Origin: Patella vulgata
Taxonomy: Eukaryota > Mollusca > Gastropoda > Patellidae
Assembly: GCF_932274485.2 (NCBI RefSeq)
Contig: NC_065884.2
Span: forward strand, 58,032,546-58,096,545
DNA length: 64,000 nucleotides
Reading direction: 5' to 3'
Numbering within the stretch: position 1 is the first letter of the stretch; every line of letters starts with the position of its first letter. The position numbers and the translations under genes are program-made. This document shows, one piece after another, positions 48,901-60,900 of the stretch. Below the pieces are notes generated by a model, which saw nothing but the letters and a program-made list of their open reading frames with translations, had not been told where the DNA came from and ran no database searches.

Positions 48901-51900
48901 ACACAAATTTATTTTAGAAAAGAATAACTGTAGGCTCGATAGAAGAGTCTATTCTACATGAACCCCAAATCAATGGTAACTGTCAACTTGTATGTTGTCA
49001 TTCTCGTGCAGATTTGTTTGAATAACAGAAATGTCCTGTGAATCAAAGATCAAAGAATACAATCGCACGTAGCCACTCTTTGTTGTTTTTATGCGAATTC
49101 AATTTATCTAAAAGGGACTCCGGCGCAATTTAAGGAATTATTTTTGACCCAATATTAACCATCGCCAATTTTTTAAATCATGGGATAAAGTCAATTAACA
49201 AACAATACGGGTCTACTTTATTACAAAAACATTGGTGAACTTACCATTTTGTCTAAAATCATAACGCTAATCAACAAACAATACTATTATTCTTTATTAC
49301 AAAAACATCGGTGAACTATATTGTTTTTGTACATATTGTATTTATTTATTTGTTTGTACTATATGTTATACCTGATGAGTCTTAGGCTGAAAGGAATAAA
49401 GAATTTGAACTCGAACTAATCGCTGTCGGGATGGCGAACCAAGCTAGTTGATTATTAGGTAAATAAAACAATATAAACAACCAATGAGTAAAACTGATCT
49501 ATTCTAATCAATTAAATAATATACAAGTCAAGTACCGGTATTACCTTAACCGTGGACGGGTTTGCTTGTGGACGGGTTAACGGACACTCAACTTACAAAT
49601 ATTAAATCATCGCCTTATTGGCACTGACTGACGGCACTTCGTGCACGGACTGTTGAATTCTCGTTTAATTTATTGTGTTAATTTCACTATTGTTTAAAAT
49701 CTTATCTCGAGAACGTAGTACCGTATATTGAGCTAGTCTAGTAAGTAGTAGGCTAGGTTAATCCAGACTAAAACGAAAGTCCTTTTATTGTGTTAATAAC
49801 ATTGGCTTCTGGTAGACTCGATTGTCATCTAAGGGATTATATTTTCTTTGCGCGGTCTATTTATTGTTATCATTAACACAAAATGACAATTAAGGAAGTG
49901 TGCGAAAAAATCTTTATACAATAGATAATCTTTGTAATAAAGTAAAGTATTTTCCCCCTTATATATACTGTTTGTTGTTTTTCGAGTTTTAGGCCATTAT
50001 TACTTATTTTATGCATATTTTTGGTATGAACTTTTTTGGACCAGTAAAATCTCATTCGGTCCAGTAATAGTTGGAATAATACCTGCCCAAATGTCCAGTA
50101 AAAAAAATATCATTTTGCATAGACTGGTCTGTCTGTCAGTCCATCCGTCCATCCATCGTCCACAATTTCTTGTGAACACTCTACAGACTACATTTATCAT
50201 CTGATTGTTTTGAAATTGATATATGTTTGTTGCATTAGTGGGATGAAGAAGCCTATTTAATTTCAATAACTTCCGTTAATTTCTTCTGGAGTTATGGCCC
50301 TTGTTTCACTTTGTTGCACCTTGTGAATGCTCTGACGACAAAAGTTATCAACCGATCTGTATGAAATTTATATGCATGGTCTAAATTAGTAAAATGAACA
50401 AGCCTATTGAGTTTCAGCAAATTTCCGTTAATTACATCTAGGGTTATGGCCCTTGTTTCACAATGTTGAATCTGGTGAACACTCGAACGACAAAAGTTGT
50501 CATCCCATCTGTATGAAATTCATATGCATCATTTAAATTAGTGAAATGAAGAAGCCTATTGAATGTAAGCAATTTCCATCAATTACTTCTAGAGTTATGG
50601 CCCTTGTTTTACTTTGTTGAACCTCGTGAACGTTCGAACGACAAAGGTTATCATCCGATCTGTATGAAATTTATATATGCATTATTTGAATTAGTGAAAC
50701 GAAAAAGCCTGTCGAATTTCAACAATTTCTGTAGATTACTTCCACTGTTATGGCTCTTATTTTAGTTTTTAGAACCTTGTGAACCCTCAAACGACGAAAA
50801 TTATAATGTCATATGTATGAAATTGCCTATTAAATGCCCTTAATTACCTACAAAAGAATAAATATGTGACAACCCTTGTCGACCGCTCGGATGATTTAGC
50901 TGCTGTGGGCGTATGTTTTGTTGCCTGGCAACCTATCTTTCTATGTTCATTACAAATATTGCCTCAAACCACAGAGTACATGACTCATGTACTGATTTTA
51001 AAATGTTCATCGTACTTTTAAATAGATAATAAGGTCCTATATTTTCACTGAAAGATTACATCATTAAAGATACATTATGGGAGATATTTATAGAGAGTTG
51101 GCTATTCTTGCTATAACAGTTCAAAAGTAGATGATGAAAGAAGAATATATTGAAAAATTCAGTCAAATTACTTTATTCTGAACATAGTTATTGTTGTAAT
51201 ATTTGCCTAGAAATGGTAGCGAAATGTGTCTTCACCTTCGCCGAACGTTTGATTGACAGGCGTTAACTCCACCTACATATCTTGATTATCAAGTAAAGTT
51301 TTCAATGGCATACGGAAACGCTTTACAGCGGCCTCGCCAAGTACACTCTATCATTTAGCCTCGATCTAACTGACGTATTTTCATCAGGTTACCCCTTATC
51401 TGATTTAATCAATTAGTGAAATCCTATTTAAATCCGAGCTGTAGCCGAGCCATTCGTGGGTCTACAGAGTTGATTTTGGTCTTGTTGTTTAAATAAAGAT
51501 CTAATTTATAATTTCTATAACATCTGAAGCCTAAATTAATACTTGCAATAATCAGATTTAGCTCTTGCATAATGCTTGTTTAATATTGATTGATGAAATG
51601 GACCAATATAGAAATGTATTTTGTGTTTTTAATTTTGAACATAATGGAAAATATAAAGTTAGAGATTTAGCTGCTTTAAGGGACGTACCTGCCTAAAATA
51701 TGTACAGATATGGAGCATACATTACTAGAAGGTATTGATTACCGAACATATCACAAATCTTTTATTTCATATTTTAAAATTATTGGGGGGATGGGGGGTT
51801 GCTGGGCAAACAGAGGGCAGACCAGATTTAAGGCACTGACGACACTGCTTGTAGCAATGCTTCTGCCTGATATAATGTTTGCTTATTAGTAGCTTAGGTA

Positions 51901-54900
51901 TTTTTATTGAACCATAGATAAACATTTATGTATATCGTATGTAAGGCTGGAAAATAATTTCAATAAATCAATACATCGCAATTTGTAAATTTTGTTGGAA
52001 ATATTTTGTTTATCATTACAAATACCGCAATAATTCAATATATTATTGCCTTTCCTCCAATAATATTTTCTCAAATATTATTGTATTTTATTGAAACAAA
52101 GTATAAATCATAATTCATATTTCAGACTTCCATACTTAACACAGCTGTATTAAAGCATAAAATTTGTGTTTAACTAGAGCTAGACAATAAATTTTATATC
52201 ACAATATGTAAATTTTATTGACAATAATTTTTTGATACTACAATATTACTTGCCTCTATCTCTCTTGAAAGAAAAATTGTCCTGAAAGTATTTATCGGGT
52301 GGTTATTTCTAATAAAAGAATGGCAAATTTGGTATATATGGAAAGTATAGACATCCAATCTTACTAGAAAAATACTGGATTACCCGAAAAACACCCATGG
52401 GGCAAGCACTGGGCAAAAATATCATTAACTGGCAACCCGACTGTTCTTTGCCAGCTTAATTAAACAACGTAAAAAGTTGACAGAAAAAAATGAAAAATTG
52501 ACTTAGGCCTCAATATGTATGCTACATGGAAAGTAAGTAATGAAAAATACAATCTGAAAAATGGACCCTCTCTCAAACAAGTGGTGTGACAATCATGACT
52601 TCTAAGTCTATTAACAACAGTTTATTTATAGCTTATGAATGTATCTCCCCGCATATACAGAGTTTTGAGAAGGATTTGAAGTAAAGTTTTGATAGATTAA
52701 TTAGTTTGAATATGTTTTTTACTCCAAATATATCATTAAATCACACAGTTTGTGTGCGGGAAAGTATCTTTTAACTAATTATATTCTCTGAAGGAATATT
52801 GTACTTTATTGAAACATGTTATCTTGACCTTACAATGATTTAAATTTATATGCTTCTCATAAAACTCTATTTGAAGTGTTTGCCACCTCTTTTCAAGCCC
52901 TTTGTCTTTAAGCAGTATAATATTGCAATAATGGTAATATATTGTGGATTTTTATATTGTTATCGCAATAATGAAAATTTCAAATATCGTCCAGCCCTAA
53001 TTTGTATATATAGTCCCTGTGACGTCACCGCGAATCAAGCTGGACGAAGGATGCAATTGAACAACAACTAAACAGCAATATATCGAATAATGTTAATCAG
53101 ATTGATGTTGAATTACTGTAAGATGTATATAGTAAAAACTAGCGTTAAAGTAGCTAAGTCTCTAACTCAATATCATCAAAAATCTTCGACATTGAAAACA
53201 CGATTTATTTGTCAGTTCAAATCAACATTGGTCTTGTGATCTTACAGGGAAAAGATGGGCTTCTGATATCCAATATTCAATACAAAATAAACATTTTACC
53301 ATTGGTACACGAATAGTGTAGCATAATGCGTTTCAGGGCCTTTTGGAACAAGGGACTCAAAGAACGTGGCTAGACATATTCCACAAGTCATGTCAAGCGG
53401 TGACACTATATTCTTATCTGGAGAGCATGCACAATAAATATCATCGGTGTAGACTGGAATAACCAGACACTAAATACTGCTATTCATTGAGACTTCTGGC
53501 ATATTTCGCCGAACATAACTGATTAGAAATTACAGTAAAAACAGAAACGGTTGAATGTAAATCTGTTTAAATACATTCACATTACATTATTATATGTTTT
53601 GTGACCCATTTAGCTCCTTTATCTACTGTAAATATAATTTTCTTTGGTCACTTTATGTGCTCTTTAAATTCTAAAGATTACTATAAGGTTGATACACTTG
53701 CAGTGAATTAGTTAAACTCTAAATCAAGGAGATTTTTTATATGTATAAGGGGCCCTGTGTTCTAATTTATAAAATCTTTTGAAGATGATATAGGAAGTTA
53801 AAAAACTTTGTTAGGTGTATAGTATGAGGAATTTGAATATCAAATCTTTTGAGTTAATAATTTTAAAATCTTTTTGTGGAGTTTGTTGTCACATTTTTAC
53901 TCTTCAAGCTATGGACAGAATTGAGAATGAATTTTGTTTCAAAATTTGCTTTTTAAAGCTACCACAGAAAAATTTATTTCTGGTGAGGTTATTGAAGGGT
54001 GTATATCTGACATGCCCTTATCTATGTTTTTGTTGTTTGGTTTGAAATTTAAAGATACATTATGAAAGAGCGAATTCTACCTATTGCAAGTCTTTATTTG
54101 GCTTCAAATGTTATATATAATATAAAATATTATTTAGACATTAATTCACATGACATATAATCAACTCGCTAGATCATCAGATGGCCGAGGTTTACATGGA
54201 TTATAATACCCAGGAAATTTTGAAATTTAGCGATAAAATGGATAATCGAGACTTAGTCTCTGTTGTCAAGTACCATTGCCATAATAAGCATTATATGACA
54301 GTCATAACTTCACTCAAAAAATAGTAATTTGAGTGAATTTGCAATATATTTATTTTTCATTAACTGTTTTTGAACTATTAAACATGCATTATGCAAGAGC
54401 TAAATCTGCCTACTGCAGGTCTTCGTTTACCGGTTCGAATCCCCGGTTGTACGTGACAAGGAGTAGGGTCGCCTGTCCAACCTCCTGGGTTTTCTCCGGG
54501 TCCTCCGGTTTCCTCCCACTGCTAAAGACCCCTACGCGCAAGCGAATTATTGAAATAAAATTAAACCATATGTTAGTCCCGAAATGACCTAGTTTGTGTC
54601 GAGTGGACGTTAAACCCCATTTCTCTCTCTCTCTCTCTCGTTTACCGGTAGGCCTGAAATGTTATATAAACTATTAATTAGACATTTATTAACATGGCAA
54701 GACCATAATCAACTCTCGATGCCATTTGATGCTTCTGATTTTCATTACATTTTCATTCCGATCTGCCGTTCAACATCCATTGATGATTAAATGAAAAAAT
54801 ACATAATCAAGACTTTTTTTTAATTTCGTCACAACAGCAACAAAGACATTCGAGGCTACAAGGTTTTAAAATGAGTATTTCTCAGCTTAGACAGAAGTAA

Positions 54901-57900
54901 TTCGACTGAAATTTTCAGAATATTCCCATTACATTATCTATTTTTTTAACTATTATAGTGAGAACTGTCAGCTCTTTATCTATTTTTCCATATTGTATCT
55001 TTAAAGCAAGAACAGTTAGCTTTGTATCTAAATCTTACATACACATTTTTAGGTTATTTTCTAAAGATTTATATATTATTCAGTACACATGTATATTATT
55101 TAGTAGTGAATATAGTATTATGAAACAATAGGTTTTGTTTAGTTTTATAAAGATATTCTTTATGGTTTGTTTTTTCAAAAGTTTATTTCATTTTCAACAT
55201 GTATGTTTAATAGTGAATATACAATGCTTCAAACATAAGACAAAGAATGTCACAAAAAACTATTTCAAATATATTTCAGAAATTTAAAAATCATTTTTAT
55301 TTAATTAATGATTATTTTATTTTTACCACTGAGTTTATCTATAGAGTATTTATATAATTTGCTCGGTGGAAGTTGATTTTGCAATAACGATAAAAATGAT
55401 CTTTTATTGGTGAGTGGTGACCATAGACAAACTAAACATTTCCTTAATACATGTAGCTCATAAAAGTGCTCTCATTTATCTAAGGTACATTTATTTTATT
55501 TATATGTTATTTGAATATAGTGATATAACATCCCTGAGATCTATCATTAAAAATTTACCTTGAGTCAAACTCCAGTATGTTGTATCCAGCTGATAAGCCG
55601 TTTTGAATTGATGAAATTTATATCAACCTATTTATATGTCCTCTGGTGAAGTGCAACATTATTTGTTTTGATTTGATTAGTCTTTTTTGTAAAGTGGTAT
55701 AAGTATTGTTTATTTGTCCTCAAAAATAAACAGGTGCAGTTAAAGATACATAAGTGAAGAGTTTAATTGGAGTTGGCCATTCTTGCTATGATAATTCGAA
55801 AATAGACGAGAATTGCTGATCGTTTGATTCTCAATTATAAAAGTAACATTCTCAATGGCTACGGTACCCTCGATTCAGCCATGTATTGATTTAATTATCA
55901 AGAAGCTGTCTGATGTTCTACAGGATTTTTTTGAGCTTGTCATGTAAATAAAGGTCTAATTAATAATTTCTATAACATCTGAAGCCTAAAGAAAGATTTG
56001 CAATAGACAGACTTAACTCTTAATGTATCTTTAAATTTAAAGGGCATGTCTCAGAGTTTGCAGGGTCTCAAAAAAAAAAACAAAAAAAAATATTTGTTTA
56101 AGTTAGGTATGTTAATGTATGCAAGTCTCAAATCAAAATGTGAACAAATAGTCTGTTTATCAAGACCCGAATAACTGCTAATTGTCTTGGTTTAGCCTTA
56201 AGTATATCATTATCACATGATATTTTTCAAACATGATATGTACAATACCAATATCTACCCCATACAGATTAAACTTGGATTTCACAATATGACCTAGGTA
56301 ACAGCATTAGGTTTAGTCATAACAGTTAAATCTTACGAGCACTATTTTTATAAACCTACATTGAAATGTGGTCGTATATTGACCTCGCCACTGTCCGTTT
56401 GTTCTTGTGAACACTCTACATATTACATTTATCATCTGAAATTAATATGTTGTTTACATTAGTGAGATGAAGAATCCTATTAAATTTCAATATATTGTTA
56501 ATATCTTCTGGAGTTATGGCCCTTGTTTTACTTTGTTGCACCTTATGAATACTATAACGTCAAAAGCTAACATCCGATCAGTATGAAATTTACATGCATC
56601 ATTTAAATTAGTAAAATGAAGCAGCCTATTAAATTTCTGTTAAATATGTCCACAGTTATGACTGTGTTTCACTTTGTTGAATCTTGTGAACATTTTATTA
56701 TTTCCTTCAACATTGGTCTTTTGCATCGTAACTTTTTACATAGAACACAAACTCAAGCCAGTAGTATGCAAATTAGTTCACACAGCACCATCAGTAGCAG
56801 ATTATCAGTGAGGCTGCAGCCTCAGGCCCAAAGATTTTGTAAATAATTTTTTTTAGACTTGTCTGATAGGATTAAAAACGCATAGACAATGAATGTTAGG
56901 AGGGTGGGGTTTAGGCCCAACGGGAATCAACATAGGCCCTGACCCGAAATTAATTATGCCCACGCCATTTTAAATAGGCCCTATTGTTTGGAGATCTAAT
57001 CTTATTTTTTAAACGTAGGCCTACAATGTACGTTAAATCCTTGTAAGTTTTCGGTTATGTCTTGCTTTATATATTGTATCTGTGTGACGTCATTTATGGG
57101 CATATAAAGTTACATTACGTTTTTAATGTTAGCAACTACCTTGGCTCTAACTTTAAAAAGCTTAATCCGCCACTGAGCACCATTGTTTTTTGCCCAAATC
57201 ATCCTAGAATGGTTAGCATGTGTGCGCCGCTGCTGTATCATAAGGCCTGTCATTGAGTCAAGTGGCTTGGTTTCGAATCCCTGGTTGTATGTGACAAGAA
57301 GTAGGGTCGCCTGTCCAACCTCGTGGGTTTTCTCTGGGTCCTCCGGTTTCCTCCCACTGTTAAAGACCCCTACGCGCAAGCGAATTATTGAAATAAAATT
57401 AGATCATACGTTAGTCCCAAAATGACCCAGTCTGTGTCGAGTGGACGTTAAACCCAATCTCTCTCTCTATCATCCTAGAATAGATATTTCTGTAGCATTG
57501 TGTGATGTCCTATCTGTTACAACCCTAGCACTGTAGTAGCAGTGAAAGTTATATAGACTTGAAATTTATATCAGTGTTTACTGTTCATGATTTTCAACAA
57601 TTTCTGATAAAAACCGTCACATATATTGCTCTAGATTACCTGCAGTTATTATCAACGAAGGGTTAGTCAAGAGACATCTTAGTGATCTATTCTAAGTAGA
57701 TCAGAGATACTTAAACAGTTTATACTACTTGAACTGTACATGATACAAGAACTCCTCAAACTTCATTATACACAAACATAATAAGTCCCCAAAATATTAC
57801 TTCTCCCAAAAATTGAATATCTGTCTGTTGGAAAACACTTGATTGATTTGTTTTAGTATTATATTAGATATAAATATATAAAAAGACTTACATGAGATTA

Positions 57901-60900
57901 TCTGTAATATAAAGATTATGTGTAACTGTCACATGTATTTATATTGCAGTTATCAGATATATTTATAGAACTTGATCCTTATAGTTTGTCAGATAAACCA
58001 GATAAAAATATCGGCAAAGGTGAGTTGTCTAAAATATCCGAAAAGCTTTGATTTTTTTGCTATGGTTGAAATACCAGACAGAAATAGCTGAAATCAATTA
58101 TTGGATGAAATCAATTATTGGAATATATCGTATGAAAGAATACATATCCGACTCCATGGAAGAAATAGTATTTATTAATTGACTGTATCTTACATAAATA
58201 TTCTGCTACACATAATGGTTTCGATTCCCGACTTATATTTGGCAGGGAATAGGGTTGCCTATCCAACTTTGTGGGTTTTCTTTTTGTCCTCAAGTTTCCT
58301 CCCATTGCTTAAGTCCTGATATAACCTAGTTTGTGTCAATGGACCTTAACCCCACCCCCTCCCCCCTCTCTCTAAATGCATTATTGTGCCCCAATGTTGG
58401 AGAAGTATTGGATTAAAAAAATGTCTTATCCTGTGAAAAAAAAAAGCTTTAGCACTTTGTAGATGATAAAGAAGAACCAAAGTTCAATTTTGTGATAAGA
58501 CATTGTGCAATTACAAATTTTGAAAGAAGTTTTATGACACATCGTAGTAATTTTAACATTTTACAACTCGTTTTCAAAATGTTGAAAAAACATTCACTCA
58601 AAATAGCTTTTCTAAGTAGTTCAGTTCCGTCTAAGATTTAGGGATTCTAAGGTTATTGTGGATTTTGTAAGAATGATAATTTTCTTTAATTGTCTTTCTT
58701 TATTTGTATTTCTTGAATGATTTTTGTAGGAAAGGTTTTAAAAACACCCGCAGAATTGAAAGATGATGATGATACAAACAGAAAGAGAAAGCGTAAACCA
58801 GTTCCAGAAAAACCAAAAGTACCGTTATCTGTTTTTATTCAAAAATCATGTAAGTTTGTTATATATAACTGTCTGTATTTGTCCAGTTGGTGCTGAAGAG
58901 TCGTAAATTAAACGCCATTTCTTTTTGTTTTTATTCCAATAGGATCTGACAAGGACACCTGTCTAGTCGTTTGGATGGGATGAAAAATCAAGGTCCCATG
59001 TACACATTCGCGTGCATGTAAATGCAGTTGAAATTTTACCCGCTGTCTGTGGAAAATTTCCGTCATAGCACACTGTATGGCATATGCCCATCTTCATTAG
59101 CCCAGTTGGAGCAGAACAAAATGTTAAACCCCATTTCGTTTCATTTCATATTGTAATTGAATGAAACCAAGGCCATATTTCGTATTTTATAGTTTAACTT
59201 TCTTTTTTATACATCAATATTTTATGTGAAAGTATATTGTCATTATCCATGTTCATCTGTCCTGTCACCTACAATTCTGGGACAATGTTTTGGGGTGGAA
59301 GGTGTGATTCATCAATGAGTCTTAAACAGAAACCCTATTTGAAATTGTACAATGATTTTACCCTCACTTTTCGAACTTGTTGGGATTGTTCAGCTTGTCC
59401 TAAAATAGAACCCAATTGAAATATATTTTTTAGAGTTACTGCCCTTGTCATGTATTGTACATTTTATAAAGTCAGAGGTTTGGGGATATTGTTTTCAAAC
59501 TTGCTAGGATTGTTTAGCTTGTCCTAAGGAGTCATGCAGAGAGATATTGCCACTGTTGATGAAACCTGGTAAATGGTATAAATGTTAAGATTTCTTCTTC
59601 AAATTTATTGAATTTGTTTGGCTGGTTCTAATAGTAAGTGCATAACCTAGGGTCAGGACATAATATACAGACACCACAAACCGTATAGAAGCCTTTAATG
59701 TGGTGTACTGTTCAAAGTTTTTGAGATCTTTTAAACTTGTGTAACACTTTGGCCCTTGAGATAATTTTGGGTCTTTATAAAATTGTCTCTTCAATTTTGT
59801 CTATAAAGTCAAATCACACGTACTTAATGAACGTGGGTATAGTTATACATAAAAAGCAGTGATATTTTGGTCAAATTATAATCATTGTCAAAATAGTCAT
59901 CAAATTCTGGTTGTTTATTGACCTATGGTTGTTAGATCAAATAAGGTAATATCTATCTCTGTTAGTGGTGGGAAATAAACAAGTTTATTACGTATTTTCA
60001 ATGGAAAAGTACCAAGGACCTGCCGAAATGAGACAGGTATAAATTGAAAGGTTAAAGTGAGTTTTAACTAGACTCGCACCAGAGCATTCAGATTTTCCAG
60101 CGTGGTTCCCCCTAGTCAGTGATGCAGGACGGAGGGCCTGACAAGGACAGCTGTCTAGTCCTTCGGATGATACAAAAAAACAGAGGTCCCGTGTATACAT
60201 TGGAATGCATGTAAAAGATCCCTTGGCAGTTGGAATTCAATATAAGAGTAGGCGATAGTGCCACTGCCCGGGCAAAATTTCCCTCATAGCACACTGTATG
60301 GCGTATGCCCGTCTTCATTGGCCCAGCATAGGAGTAGAACAGTAGGATGTTAAATCGTTTCATTTCATTCCAAGAAGCCATTATATATTTGAGAACGAGG
60401 AACCTGCAAGGTTATTCCAGTTTACCAATAAAACTGAAATTATTATTACTTTAGTATTATTAACGATCACAAGGAAACACAACAAAAAAAGAAGTCCATA
60501 GTACTACACTTGTCAGAATTGCTCTGTTTAATGTGTTATTGACTTGCTCATAGATTCTAGCATAGGTAATATTCTTGACCCCAAATCTATGTGTGACTTT
60601 TCTGACATTAGGATCTCGGTTTATTATGTTTACTTATGAAGGCTTTATACGGTTATTCACCTGTTCATTCCTCTATTTAAACATGTCCCTACCTCATTTT
60701 GAAATTTTATATATTTAAAGAACAATGCAATCTGATTAAAATACAGATCTATATTTCGTTTCGTTTTTTTATACTTTCGATGGCCTATTCTACATGAAGA
60801 TCTGACAAGTGATAGCGATAGGTCACGTCAGGGGTCAAAAGACCAACTTATAACCTATGACGTCAGACATTTGATTAACCAATCAGCATTGATGTCACTA

